A stretch of 64,000 nt of DNA from Bacteroides sp. 224 (GTDB lineage Bacteria > Bacteroidota > Bacteroidia > Bacteroidales > Bacteroidaceae): assembly GCF_010500995.1 (NCBI RefSeq), contig NZ_QVMK01000034.1, positions 42,646 through 106,645 of the forward strand, written 5' to 3'. Each line of letters opens with the position of its first letter. The first letter of the stretch is position 1. The notes beneath the pieces were generated by a model. That model ran no database searches and was not told the origin of the DNA. It saw nothing but the letters and a program-made list of their open reading frames with translations. Both the position numbers and the translations under genes were made by a program. Of the stretch, positions 25,101-33,058 are shown one piece after another.

Positions 25101-25906
25101 GCATGTTCTTCGTTCACAAAATGCACGTCGTTGGAACAGATCAACTTTACGTTGTGCTTTTTGGCAAGTTCTATCAGGTGCTTGTTGACATGCTGCTGCA
25201 ATGGATAAGCTTCATGGTTGGCATTCGGAACGGTGGCTCTATGGCGTTGAAGTTCCAGGTAATAATCGTCGCCAAACAGATTCTTATACCATTGAATGGC
25301 TTCTTCTGCCTCCTCATATTGTTCGTTGGTAATGCGCTTGGGTACTTCTCCTCCTAAACAGGCGGAACAAATAATCAAACCTTCGTGATATTTCTCCAAT
25401 TCATTCCGGTCGGTACGTGGACGCATGTAATAACCATCTGTCCAAGCTTTGGATACAAGTTTAATAAGGTTATGATATCCGGTTTTATTTTTAGCAAGCA
25501 CCACTAAGTGATATCCGCTTTGATCGGTCTTTCCTTCTTTCTTGTCCATGGTTCTCCGAGCCACATACATTTCGCACCCGATGATGGGTTTAAAGAGTTT
25601 GGCTTCGGTTTCTGCCAATTCTGTTCGAAGAGCGGCCAATTGTGCTTCTTTATCTTCGCCTTCCGTTTCGTTTTTCTCCAAGTCGGCAATTTGCTTTTTC
25701 AGCCCTTTAATTGCCTTGTTAGTACCCCCGTTTTTCTTCGATACATAGTCATAGAACTCCTTGATTCCAAACATGTTACCATGATCGGTAACAGCGATTC
25801 CCTTCATCCCGTTTTTCATCGCTTTATCGACCAATGCGCTTACGCTGGCCTGACCGTCTAACAAAGAATATTGGGTGTGAACATGTAAATGAACAAAATC
25901 TTGCAT
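22106..25906 (-). CDS. dnaE: DNA polymerase III alpha subunit
   Basis: 1266 residues from the ATG at 25906; the frame also has an ATG at 25936 that adds ten residues. The inner start is preferred because the family begins directly at the PHP domain (MQDFVHLHVHTQYSLLDG) and AGGAG stands 8 nt before it. Visible parts are the PHP domain, the polymerase core with GPGRGSAAGSAVAYCLG and catalytic SLPDIDIDFDDDGR near 520, fingers with RPGPMDYIPDFIERKHG, a helix-hairpin-helix and a C-terminal OB domain (ITMGGIVIGVRQG). It is the catalytic subunit of the replicative polymerase. Confidence 0.97.
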   Translation of the reverse strand: MQDFVHLHVHTQYSLLDGQASVSALVDKAMKNGMKGIAVTDHGNMFGIKEFYDYVSKKNGGTNKAIKGLKKQIADLEKNETEGEDKEAQLAALRTELAETEAKLFKPIIGCEMYVARRTMDKKEGKTDQSGYHLVVLAKNKTGYHNLIKLVSKAWTDGYYMRPRTDRNELEKYHEGLIICSACLGGEVPKRITNEQYEEAEEAIQWYKNLFGDDYYLELQRHRATVPNANHEAYPLQQHVNKHLIELAKKHNVKLICSNDVHFVNEEHAEAHDRLICLSTGKDLDDPKRMYYTKQEWMKTREEMNELFADVPEALSNTTEICDKVEYYTIDNPPIMPQYEIPEEFGTEEEYRQKYTEEDIFNEFTRDENGQVVLSEADAHAKISSLGGYEKLYRIKLEGDYLAKLTFDKAKSKYGDPLEPEVKERLVFELHIMKTMGFPGYFLIVQDFIAAARNMGVSVGPGRGSAAGSAVAYCLGITLIDPIKYDLLFERFLNPDRISLPDIDIDFDDDGRGEVLRWVTEKYGYEKVAHIITYGTMATKMSLKDVARVQKLPLSESDRLTKLVPDRIPDKKVNLQNAIDYVPELQAAEASPDPLVRDTIKYAKILEGNVRGTGVHACGIIICRDDITDWVPVSTADDKETGEKMLVTQYEGSVIEDTGLIKMDFLGLKTLSIIKEAVENIRLRTGETIDMENISIEDPATYQLYSEGRTVGTFQFESAGMQKYLRELQPSTFEDLIAMNALYRPGPMDYIPDFIERKHGRKPIIYDIPVMETYLKDTYGITVYQEQVMLLSRLLGNFTRGESDALRKAMGKKLRDKLDQMKPKFIEGGKSNGHDPKVLEKIWADWEKFASYAFNKSHATCYSWVAYQTAYLKANYPAEYMAAVMSRNISNITEITKFMDECKSMNMEVLGPDVNESNLKFTVNKEGNIRFGLGAVKGVGENAVQCIVDERRENGPFKGIFDFVQRVNLNACNKKNMENLALAGAFDSFPEMKREQYFAANSKGDVFLETLMRYGNKYQTDKSVAANSLFGGENVIDVATPEIPQAERWNDLERLNKERELIGIYLSAHPLDEYEIVLEHVCNTKMIELADRSALETRDITMGGIVIGVRQGISKKGSPYGIARVEDYSGSAELAFFGQDWINFQNYMQEGRFLFMRAKCQPKQWNANEMEIKVGSIELLSDVKEKLIEKITITIPLPSLNTALVADLASIIQSSPGNAELCFRIQDPDDHQGGTIDFVSRPVKLSVGNELVSYLKEHSELEYRIN

Positions 25907-26037
25907 AGTGTGAAGCTCCTTCTTTTTTGAGTTCATAAAGTTACTACCTACGCCACGACTAACAAAGATTATTCTCTAAAAGTTATCAACAAACTTCATT
26001 TATACCTTAATTACTTGTTATATTTTTAAAATAGCTC

Positions 26038-26045
26038 TATTTTTG
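26038..26045 (+). promoter_or_regulatory. Candidate -7 box for psd-pssA
   Basis: It reads TATTTTTG, 24 nt before the psd ATG, with a TTG at about 26015 at roughly -33 spacing. Confidence 0.5.
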
Positions 26046-26069
26046 CCGATAATTCATTAAAGGAAAAAC

Positions 26070-26759
26070 ATGGGTAGACGATTAAAAAAACTAAGAAAGA
26101 TTAGAATACATCACGAAGGAACAGAACTTTTAATAGTCTCCTGTTTATTACTACTCTTACTGAATGCTATGTTATACTATGCATTCGAATGCAAAATCGC
26201 TTTCTATATTATAGCTACCACCAGTATTGTACTGTACTCTTTGTTGGTGAACTTCTTTCGATGCCCCATTCGGGTATTTGAGCAAGACACAGAGAAGATT
26301 GTAGTTGCTCCTGCCGATGGTAAGATTGTAGTAATCGAAGAAGTAGATGAACATGAGTACTTTCACGATCGTCGTTTGATGATCTCCATCTTTATGAGTG
26401 TAGTTAATGTACACGCTAACTGGTATCCCGTAGACGGCGTTGTGAAAAAGGTTGCTCACCATAATGGTAAATTCCTGAAAGCATGGCTCCCAAAAGCCAG
26501 TACGGAAAATGAGCGTTCTACTGTAGTGATTGAGACTCCCGAAGGAGTAGAGGTATTGACACGCCAGATAGCCGGAGCTATGGCACGCCGCATTGTTACA
26601 TACGCCAAGGTAGGCGAAGAATGTTATATCGACGAGCACATGGGATTCATTAAATTCGGTTCTCGTGTGGATGTATACCTCCCATTAGGTACAGAAGTCC
26701 ATGTAACAATGGGACAGCTGACTACTGGTAATCAAACTGTTATCGCAAAACTTAAATAA
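26070..26759 (+). CDS. psd: Phosphatidylserine decarboxylase
   Basis: 229 residues of the short Psd type. Two membrane-associated stretches near the N-terminus (about 18-62) are followed by VVAPADGKIVVIEE, FMSVVNVHANWYPVDG and the self-cleavage site FGSRVD. Cleavage between Gly197 and Ser198 would convert Ser198 to the pyruvoyl cofactor. It makes phosphatidylethanolamine from phosphatidylserine at the inner membrane. The gene is followed at once (2 nt) by pssA, which makes its substrate. Confidence 0.95.
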   Translation: MGRRLKKLRKIRIHHEGTELLIVSCLLLLLLNAMLYYAFECKIAFYIIATTSIVLYSLLVNFFRCPIRVFEQDTEKIVVAPADGKIVVIEEVDEHEYFHDRRLMISIFMSVVNVHANWYPVDGVVKKVAHHNGKFLKAWLPKASTENERSTVVIETPEGVEVLTRQIAGAMARRIVTYAKVGEECYIDEHMGFIKFGSRVDVYLPLGTEVHVTMGQLTTGNQTVIAKLK

Positions 26760-26761
26760 AA

Positions 26762-27469
26762 ATGGCCAATACCATCACCCGCTATATACCTAACACCATT
26801 ACTTGCCTAAACCTTTTTTCCGGGTGTATTGCCTGTGTCATGGCATTTGAAGCGAATTATTCGCTGGCATTTCTTTTTATCATATTCAGCGGTATATTCG
26901 ATTTCCTCGATGGCATGCTGGCCCGTGTATTGAATGCACCTTCTGCTATTGGCAAGGAACTGGATTCACTGGCCGATGATATCAGCTTCGGCGCTGCCCC
27001 TGCTTTTATAATTTTCAGTTTATTTAAAGAAGTTCATTACCCTGCTTTCATGGAAGGAATAAGTGCTTATGTTCCTTATTTCGCTTTTGTTATCGCGGTA
27101 TTTTCTGCCTTAAGATTGGCTAAATTCAATATAGATGAACGCCAAACAGAATCTTTTGTGGGACTTAACACTCCATCTAATGCTTTTTTCTGGAGTTCGC
27201 TGGTGGTAGGCAATCATGCTTTCTTAACTTCTACACAATTCAACGCTATATACTTAATCATTCTGGTGATTATCTTCTCGTTGCTGTTGGTTTCCGAGAT
27301 CCCGATGTTTGCATTTAAATTTAAATCATTCACCTGGCAGGAAAATAAAATACGTGTTCTCTTTTTAGTTGTTGCCATACTGCTTATCGTCTTTCTGGGT
27401 ATAAGCGGAATCGCAGCAAGTATGGTTTGGTACATTATACTTTCATTAATTACGAATAAAAAGAAGTAG
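26762..27469 (+). CDS. pssA: CDP-diacylglycerol-serine O-phosphatidyltransferase
   Basis: 235 residues with about eight membrane segments. The CDP-alcohol phosphotransferase motif is complete: Asp47, Asp50-Gly51, Ala54-Arg55, Gly64, Asp68 and Asp72 in FDFLDGMLARVLN and the following KELDSLADD. It condenses CDP-diacylglycerol with serine. The PssA-Psd pair supplies the phosphatidylethanolamine route in one operon. Confidence 0.95.
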   Translation: MANTITRYIPNTITCLNLFSGCIACVMAFEANYSLAFLFIIFSGIFDFLDGMLARVLNAPSAIGKELDSLADDISFGAAPAFIIFSLFKEVHYPAFMEGISAYVPYFAFVIAVFSALRLAKFNIDERQTESFVGLNTPSNAFFWSSLVVGNHAFLTSTQFNAIYLIILVIIFSLLLVSEIPMFAFKFKSFTWQENKIRVLFLVVAILLIVFLGISGIAASMVWYIILSLITNKKK

Positions 27470-27535
27470 GCCTGCAACTATATCTGGCATACTTATTGTT
27501 TTCTATTTATTCAAAACAAAAAAACATTTAATTCA

Positions 27536-27796
27536 ATGGGAGGAGTATTATTAACTTTTCTATTCATCATCTTCGTTATATTCGTATTCGGTTTATCCAT
27601 TATCCGTAATATACTCCGTTTTTTATTCGGATTTGGAGGGCGTTCTTCATCTTCCTCTCAACAATCGGGAAGTTCTCAAGGGCAAACCAGACAAAAAGTC
27701 AGTAACCCTTCTCCTAAAAAGAAAAAGTTATTCGATGATAATGAAGGAGAGTATGTTGAATTCGAAGAGGTTAAAGAAGAAGAAGAAGAGAATTAA
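27536..27796 (+). CDS. DUF4834 family small membrane protein
   Basis: 86 residues: one membrane segment (about 4-28, LLTFLFIIFVIFVFGLSII), a Ser/Gln-rich linker and a charged tail ending in Glu repeats. This is the layout of DUF4834 proteins found beside pssA in Bacteroides. It follows pssA by 66 nt and its function is unknown. The tail is followed by the convergent tadA gene after 8 nt. Confidence 0.8.
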   Translation: MGGVLLTFLFIIFVIFVFGLSIIRNILRFLFGFGGRSSSSSQQSGSSQGQTRQKVSNPSPKKKKLFDDNEGEYVEFEEVKEEEEEN

Positions 27797-27804
27797 AATC
27801 TTTA

Positions 27805-28239
27805 TCAACGTTTAGACCGAAAGAAATCTTTCATTATTTGTCCACATTCCTCTGCCATCACTCCACTTACTACAACGGTTTTAGGGTGTAATGCCTCTGG
27901 TGCATAAGCCTGATATCCTCTTTTTTCGTCTGCTGCACCAAACACCAGCTTTCCCAATTGCGACCAGGCAATGGCTCCGGCGCACATCACACAGGGCTCT
28001 ACTGTTACATAAAGAGTACATTCGTTCAGGTATTTTCCACCAAGTACATTGGCTGCCGCAGTAATGGCTTGCATCTCGGCATGGGCAGTTACATCGGTCA
28101 GTGTTTCCGTTAGGTTGAAAGAGCGGGCAATGATACGTTCTTTGCAAACCACCACAGCACCCACCGGCACTTCTCCTTTTGCTTTGGCTTTGTCGGCTTC
28201 CAGCAAGGCTTGTTTCATAAAGTATACATCATCCAGCAT
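27805..28239 (-). CDS. tadA: tRNA adenosine(34) deaminase family protein
   Basis: 144 residues. The zinc site is His53-Ala-Glu55 (TAHAEMQAI) and Cys83/Cys86 (EPCVMCAGAI), with the proton-shuttle Glu55 and typical VPVGAVVV and TLYVTVEPC strands. Enzymes of this family convert A34 to inosine in tRNA-Arg; a related guanine-deaminase-like role cannot be excluded from sequence alone. It starts 3 nt after the stop of the small upstream gene. Confidence 0.9.
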   Translation of the reverse strand: MLDDVYFMKQALLEADKAKAKGEVPVGAVVVCKERIIARSFNLTETLTDVTAHAEMQAITAAANVLGGKYLNECTLYVTVEPCVMCAGAIAWSQLGKLVFGAADEKRGYQAYAPEALHPKTVVVSGVMAEECGQIMKDFFRSKR

Positions 28240-28242
28240 AGA

Positions 28243-28476
28243 TCAGCGGCGCATATCATGTTCTTCGAAAAGTGTGGGATAATCTTCGTCCATGCTTTTA
28301 TGGATTACAGAGAGTATCGTTTCGCGAAACCAACGGGATTTATTTGATATCTTGTATTTAGCCAGATAACGATCTATAATCCGTTGCTCCTCTTCACTGA
28401 GTAAACAAGTCATCCTCAACTGTCTTTTTGTCTCAGTTGACGATGATTTTGCACATATCCGATCTCTCTTTTTCAT
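28243..28476 (-). CDS. Small basic protein upstream of tadA, function unknown
   Basis: 77 residues, basic N-terminus then a helical part (TCLLSEEEQRIIDRYLAKYK, later KSRWFRETILSVIHK) resembling mobilisation-type or ribbon-helix-helix-like small proteins; I do not assign a family. A -7 box at 28485-28492 leaves almost no leader, so translation may start at Met22 (28413) or be nearly leaderless. It is coupled to tadA. Confidence 0.7.
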   Translation of the reverse strand: MKKRDRICAKSSSTETKRQLRMTCLLSEEEQRIIDRYLAKYKISNKSRWFRETILSVIHKSMDEDYPTLFEEHDMRR

Positions 28477-28484
28477 ATCTTCCG

Positions 28485-28492
28485 CAAAATTA
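28485..28492 (-). promoter_or_regulatory. Candidate -7 box for the small gene and tadA
   Basis: It reads TAATTTTG on the minus strand and ends 9 nt before the annotated ATG at 28476. Confidence 0.45.
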
Positions 28493-28502
28493 CTTTTACT
28501 TC

Positions 28503-28534
28503 TTGAATATCAAAAAATAAAAAGCGTAAATTTG
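28503..28534 (+). promoter_or_regulatory. Promoter of the YraN-like gene
   Basis: TTG at 28503-28505 and TAAATTTG at 28527-28534 are about 21 nt apart, a good Bacteroidetes -33/-7 pair, 23 nt before the ATG. Confidence 0.6.
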
Positions 28535-28557
28535 CAAAAAACACACTAAATGTATAT

Positions 28558-28923
28558 ATGGCAGAGCATAATGACTTAGGACAGGCAGGAGAAGACGCTG
28601 CCGTTGAGTACTTAAAAGAGCATAACTACACCATTCGTCACCGCAATTGGCGAAAGGGAAATCTGGAGCTGGATATCGTAGCCGCCAAAGACGACGAGCT
28701 GGTGGTTATTGAAGTGAAAACACGTAAAAGCACGTTGTTCTCGTTACCACAAGAGGCGGTTAATGCCCAAAAGATAAGAAGAACGGTAATAGCTGCAGAT
28801 ACATATATGAAGTTCTTTGGTATTGATAGCCCTGTACGGTTCGATATTATATCGGTAGTGGGTGATGCTGGGAATTTTAAAATAGAACATATTAAGGAGG
28901 CGTTTTATCCGCCTATTTGGTAA
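28558..28923 (+). CDS. YraN/UPF0102 family endonuclease-like protein
   Basis: 121 residues. The family signature is complete: LGQAGEDAAVEYL near the start, LELDIVA (Asp39) and VVIEVKTRK (Glu52-x-Lys54), the catalytic pattern of a restriction-endonuclease-like fold. The family is ubiquitous but its role is not settled; a link to DNA processing is inferred from the fold. The gene is followed by a long inverted repeat. Confidence 0.92.
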   Translation: MAEHNDLGQAGEDAAVEYLKEHNYTIRHRNWRKGNLELDIVAAKDDELVVIEVKTRKSTLFSLPQEAVNAQKIRRTVIAADTYMKFFGIDSPVRFDIISVVGDAGNFKIEHIKEAFYPPIW

Positions 28924-28945
28924 ATACTTAATTGTATTACTTTTA

Positions 28946-29030
28946 AACCGCAGAGTTACGCAGATTAACGCGGAGTATTATTACGAGAATAAATTAAAAA
29001 CTCTGCGTTAATCTGCGTAACTCTGCGGTT
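28946..29030. repeat. Long inverted repeat IR-1 (CAGAGTTACGCAGATTAACG family)
   Basis: The 30-nt arms 28946-28975 and 29001-29030 pair with one mismatch around a 25-nt loop. Each arm is itself a repeat of a 10-nt word (GCAGAGTTAC, GCAGATTAAC, GCGGAG). It lies between two same-strand genes. The same family recurs at 43462-43564. Confidence 0.9.
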
Positions 29031-29074
29031 CAAAAAAGTAATTACAATAGAAATTAAAAGATTAGCAATAATTT

Positions 29075-29431
29075 ATGAACATAGAAACAGCCAGAGAATA
29101 TTGCCTAAGTAAAAAGGGAACTACCGAATCATTTCCTTTTGACGATACTTCGCTTGTAATTAAAGTGATGGATAAAATGTTTGCACTGATTGATCTGGAA
29201 AGCGCAAACAAGTTATCGCTGAAATGCGATCCTGAATACGCCATTGAGTTGCGCGAGAAATACAATGCCATTGAGGGTGCTTATCACTTCAACAAAAAAT
29301 ATTGGAACCAAGTTTCCTTCAATAGTGATGCCGATGATGCACTTATCAAATCATTGATTGATCACTCTTACGAAGAAGTAATCAAGAAATTTACCCGAAA
29401 ACTAAAGCAGGAATATGATTCACTTGACTGA
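29075..29431 (+). CDS. MmcQ/YjbR family protein
   Basis: 118 residues matching the small CyaY-like MmcQ/YjbR fold: CLSKKGTTESFPFDDTSLVI near the N-terminus, FALIDLESANKLSLKCDPE in the middle, and YHFNKKYWNQVSF with LIDHSYEEVIKKF at the end. The family has been described as DNA-binding, but its role is unclear. The end overlaps the start of birA by 17 nt, indicating translational coupling. Confidence 0.9.
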   Translation: MNIETAREYCLSKKGTTESFPFDDTSLVIKVMDKMFALIDLESANKLSLKCDPEYAIELREKYNAIEGAYHFNKKYWNQVSFNSDADDALIKSLIDHSYEEVIKKFTRKLKQEYDSLD

Positions 29432-30137
29432 AACAGATTCTACCAGCAACTACCTGAATACACTTTCGCAAAAGGAGCAGCTCGAGGAGTTTACTGTAGT
29501 AATGGCAGACTTTCAAACGGCAGGCAAAGGCCAACGAGGCAACTCCTGGGAAGCGGAAGCAGGCAAGAATTTACTTTTCAGCTTCATTATGTACCCCCAC
29601 TTCTTGCCAATTCGTGAGCAGTTTCTATTATCCAAAATGGTTTCACTTGCTATCAAGGAGACATTAGAAGATTATGCTGCCGACATTTCCATCAAATGGC
29701 CGAATGATATTTATTGGAAGGACAAAAAGATTTGCGGCATACTGATCGAAAATGATTTATTAGGTTCTACCATTGAGAAGAGTATTGCAGGAATCGGTAT
29801 TAACATTAACCAGGAATTGTTTCAAAGCCCTGCTCCCAACCCGGTTTCTTTGCAACAAATCACCGGGAAAGTTCATTCGATAGAGAAAGTTCTTGCTTCA
29901 GTGATGGAAAAGGTTCAGGAATACTATAAATTACTGAAAAATGGTGATAAGGAAGCAATTAATACTCGCTATCATCGGGCGCTCTTCCGCAGAGTGGGGT
30001 ATCATTTGTATTCGGACAAAGAAGGTGTATTCCACGCACGAATCCGAACTGTGAAAGATACCGGAATACTCGTATTGGAAGATAACGAAGGACGCGAGAG
30101 GGAATATGCGTTCAAGGAGGTAAGTTCCCATCTGTAG
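29415..30137 (+). CDS. birA: Biotin-[acetyl-CoA-carboxylase] ligase
   Basis: 240 residues: only the catalytic and C-terminal domains, with no N-terminal DNA-binding domain, so a monofunctional ligase. Motifs are TDSTSNYL, the biotinyl-AMP loop GKGQRGNSW (about 38-46) and SIKWPNDIYW with KKICGILIE. It activates biotin with ATP and attaches it to the biotin carboxyl carrier protein. It overlaps the MmcQ-like gene and, at its 3' end, a small antisense gene. Confidence 0.95.
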   Translation: MIHLTETDSTSNYLNTLSQKEQLEEFTVVMADFQTAGKGQRGNSWEAEAGKNLLFSFIMYPHFLPIREQFLLSKMVSLAIKETLEDYAADISIKWPNDIYWKDKKICGILIENDLLGSTIEKSIAGIGININQELFQSPAPNPVSLQQITGKVHSIEKVLASVMEKVQEYYKLLKNGDKEAINTRYHRALFRRVGYHLYSDKEGVFHARIRTVKDTGILVLEDNEGREREYAFKEVSSHL

Positions 30138-30312
30138 CTCTCTTTACCTTCTCTATCTTTTCCAAAATCAGTTTAGCTTCCTGAGAAGAAAATTGTTGCA
30201 CCACATTGAGCAAATGAGCCTGCGCTTTTGTATAGTCTGTAATATATACCTCGGATAATCTATCTCTATAATAATAGGTTCCCTGTTCTACTATAGAAGA
30301 CAATTTAAACAC
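30112..30312 (-). CDS. Possible small protein antisense to the birA 3' end
   Basis: 66 residues, basic and helical (YTKAQAHLLNVVQQFSSQEA then KLILEKIEKVKR), overlapping the last 26 nt of birA on the opposite strand. Composition and helix pattern look like a real protein, but I recognise no family and the nearest promoter-like word upstream (TTAGTTTG at 30364-30371) is one base off consensus. Confidence 0.5.
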   Translation of the reverse strand: MFKLSSIVEQGTYYYRDRLSEVYITDYTKAQAHLLNVVQQFSSQEAKLILEKIEKVKRATDGNLPP

Positions 30313-30390
30313 ATTATTGTTCAGGCAAACAACGCACTTATTCTTTTTTTATTTATATTTACGCAAACTAACTATCTACATGAAAAACGA

Positions 30391-32814
30391 ATGAGAATAA
30401 GAACCTTTTTTAGTCTGATGATTTTAACCTGCTTTCAGGCTTATGCTCAAACAAATATAGAACAACTAAAAGAACAAGTTCAAACAAACGCAATCAAACA
30501 ATTAGCACTTTATCCGCAAGAAAAAATATACCTGCATACCGATAGGGAATATTATATTCCGGGAGATACAGTGTGGTTTAAAGCGTATACAGCAGATGCT
30601 TTTACAAATGAGTACTGCGAACGAAGCCGTTTTGTGTATGTAGAGTTAATTAACTCTTCAGCAAGTGTTATCAAAAGAGTAATGCTTCCTCCACGAAAGA
30701 GTTTATTTTTTGGCAATATTGCACTTTCAGAAGAACTATCCAAAGGGTATTACACTATATGTGCTTACACTCGCCACATGGAAAATCTGGGAGAAGATTA
30801 CTTCTTCAAGAAAGAAATCTACATTGGAGAGGCACCTGTTAAAGATGCAACCAATGAAACACCCACCCAAAAAGAAAAGAAGAAAACTGATCCTATTGAT
30901 TATGAAGTCTCTTTCTTTCCGGAAGGAGGCAATTTATTGGAAAACATATTTAGTAAAGTAGCATTCAAAGCACTAAATGCAAAAGGAATTCCGGAAGAGA
31001 TTCATGGGCAAGTTCTTGATGGTACTACAGGAGAAGTCATAGCAAAAGCAGAAACTTTCCATCAAGGAATGGGTACTTTCTCTTTTGCACCTCTGCCGGG
31101 AAGAAACTACTTTTTGGAATGTAGTAATAAGGAGGGAGTCAGTAAACGCTTTCAACTACCCACCCCATTATCTAACGGACATACGCTTTCCTGCATCCTG
31201 CGAGATGAGCATATTTATATCAGCAAACACCATGCAGGAAATATCAACCCTAATGATACTCTCTATTTGTTAGCCCATATAAAAGGTAAGCCTTATTATT
31301 TTGATATTTGGGACACCAAGAAGTCATATATCCAATTTAACAATAAGATATTTCCTGCCGGCATCATTCAGTTTATTCTCTTTGATTCAGCTATGCACCC
31401 AATAAGCGAACGACTTGTATTTTGCAAGAACACGGAATTGGCAGATGTCACCTTCCAAGCCAATAAGAAATCTTATACTAAAAGAGAACAGGTTTCTATT
31501 CAATTAAATATCAAGAATAGTTTAAATATACCTTTAAAAGGAAGTATTTCCGTAGCAGTAACAGACGATAAAGATATTCAACTGAACACAACATCAGAAT
31601 CTATATTAAGCTGCCTGTTGTTAACATCCGAACTAAAAGGATATATTGATGCCCCCGGATATTATTTTGAAAACGACAGCATAAACCGTACGCTGGCTTT
31701 AGATCATTTAATGTTGACGCACGGCTGGAGAAGGTACAACATACCGGAAGTAGCAAAAGGAAACTTCGAAATCCCGGAAATACCTTTTGAAGGCAAGAAA
31801 AAAATTACGGGGCAAGTGAAACATATTCTATTAAATACGCCTTTAAAGGATGCTAAAATCACAGTACTAACTGCACCTTTCAACTTTAGTTTCTTAGACA
31901 CAGACTCCGTAGGACGTTTTTCCACAAATTCGGAAAAACGAGACAGTACCGTTTATTTCATACAAGCTACCAGCAAAAAAGATAGCAAGCAGGCAAAGCT
32001 GATTCTCGATAAAGAAACATTTCCCAATATCAGCAGCATTCCTTATAAGGCTCCTTTACTCGAAATAAAAGATACAGTTGCAATGGTTAGTAATTTCCTC
32101 CAAAAGGCAAATCAACGTATTCAGTATGAGGAATATATAAAAAGCATTCATTTAGATGAAGTAAAAATCACTGCAAAAAGAAAAGGAAAAGAGGTTATGT
32201 TTTCTGCCATAGCAGACCAATCTATAAGCAAAGATGAACTACTAAATTCGGGTGCTAAAAGTATTGCAGATATATTAATAGCAACTCCGGGAGTATTAGG
32301 AGTATCCGGAGATAAAGTTTACATTAAAAACCACGAGAAGCCGGCATTAATCCGAATTGACAATCAAGATTTTAGCACTTATGACTCAGGTGTCCCCCGA
32401 TGGAAAAGACTTCACGTTTCCACAGTAGAGCGCATTGATATATTTACAGGTAATAACACAACATTCTTTGGTCCGGAAGGAGATCATGGTGTAATCAACA
32501 TTACCACCATACAGCCCGGAAGGTATCTTCAAACCGCAACCATGCCCAATCAAACATTAACAACCCCTCTGGGTTTTCAGAAATATATGGAATTTTACTC
32601 CCCCAAATACGATACTTATGAAAATAGAATCAACAACATTCCGGATTACCGAACTACCATCTATTGGAAACCGGATATTATCACCAAAGATGATGGCAAC
32701 GCCGAATTCAACTTCTATACTTCCGACTTCCCTACAACCTATACCATCGTTATCGAAGGATTATCGGTATATGGGGATATTATCCGGAAAATAGAAAAGA
32801 TTGTTGTAAAATAG
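30391..32814 (+). CDS. Outer-membrane-associated protein with MG2-like and TonB-plug domains
   Basis: 807 residues. A signal peptide (LMILTCFQAYAQ) is followed by an alpha-2-macroglobulin MG2-like start (EKIYLHTDREYYIPGDTVWF), further beta-sandwich domains, a CarboxypepD_reg-like repeat (GQVKHILLNTPLKDAKITVL) and a TonB-dependent-receptor plug near 605-690 (GAKSIADILIATPGVLGVSG). There is no beta barrel after the plug, so it is not a transporter. This is a common Bacteroidetes architecture of unknown function. The start is fixed because the preceding ATG at 30379 hits a stop after four codons. Confidence 0.85.
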   Translation: MRIRTFFSLMILTCFQAYAQTNIEQLKEQVQTNAIKQLALYPQEKIYLHTDREYYIPGDTVWFKAYTADAFTNEYCERSRFVYVELINSSASVIKRVMLPPRKSLFFGNIALSEELSKGYYTICAYTRHMENLGEDYFFKKEIYIGEAPVKDATNETPTQKEKKKTDPIDYEVSFFPEGGNLLENIFSKVAFKALNAKGIPEEIHGQVLDGTTGEVIAKAETFHQGMGTFSFAPLPGRNYFLECSNKEGVSKRFQLPTPLSNGHTLSCILRDEHIYISKHHAGNINPNDTLYLLAHIKGKPYYFDIWDTKKSYIQFNNKIFPAGIIQFILFDSAMHPISERLVFCKNTELADVTFQANKKSYTKREQVSIQLNIKNSLNIPLKGSISVAVTDDKDIQLNTTSESILSCLLLTSELKGYIDAPGYYFENDSINRTLALDHLMLTHGWRRYNIPEVAKGNFEIPEIPFEGKKKITGQVKHILLNTPLKDAKITVLTAPFNFSFLDTDSVGRFSTNSEKRDSTVYFIQATSKKDSKQAKLILDKETFPNISSIPYKAPLLEIKDTVAMVSNFLQKANQRIQYEEYIKSIHLDEVKITAKRKGKEVMFSAIADQSISKDELLNSGAKSIADILIATPGVLGVSGDKVYIKNHEKPALIRIDNQDFSTYDSGVPRWKRLHVSTVERIDIFTGNNTTFFGPEGDHGVINITTIQPGRYLQTATMPNQTLTTPLGFQKYMEFYSPKYDTYENRINNIPDYRTTIYWKPDIITKDDGNAEFNFYTSDFPTTYTIVIEGLSVYGDIIRKIEKIVVK

Positions 32815-32838
32815 AAGGGGGTTCCTATGCCAGTTTTT

Positions 32839-32940
32839 GCCACGCCTGCGGCAAAGTTTTGTCACGGCCGTGGCAAAAACTTGTTGCGGCCGTAGCAAAA
32901 TACTGTTGCGGCCGTGGCAAAAACCCGTAACGGCCGTGGC
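32839..32940. repeat. Phased palindrome array, five units at a 22-nt period
   Basis: 14-nt units start at 32839, 32861, 32883, 32905 and 32927, exactly 22 nt apart: GCCACGCCTGCGGC, GTCACGGCCGTGGC, GTTGCGGCCGTAGC, GTTGCGGCCGTGGC and GTAACGGCCGTGGC. Each is followed by AAAA or AAAG and preceded by T-rich or mixed spacers. The CGGCCG core is self-complementary. It begins 25 nt after the TonB-plug gene stop. Confidence 0.88.
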
Positions 32941-32995
32941 AAAATCTTCTAAAGCAATCAAAAAGATGCCACAGTAGAAATTTATTCAATGAAGA

Positions 32996-33028
32996 TTGAG
33001 TAAAATCGGTTAGTTGATGCTATTTTTG
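32996..33028 (+). promoter_or_regulatory. Promoter of pyrH
   Basis: TTG at 32996-32998 and TATTTTTG at 33021-33028 are 22 nt apart; the ATG follows after 30 nt. Confidence 0.55.
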
Positions 33029-33058
33029 CATAAACTAAATGACAATAACCTGTAAAGT

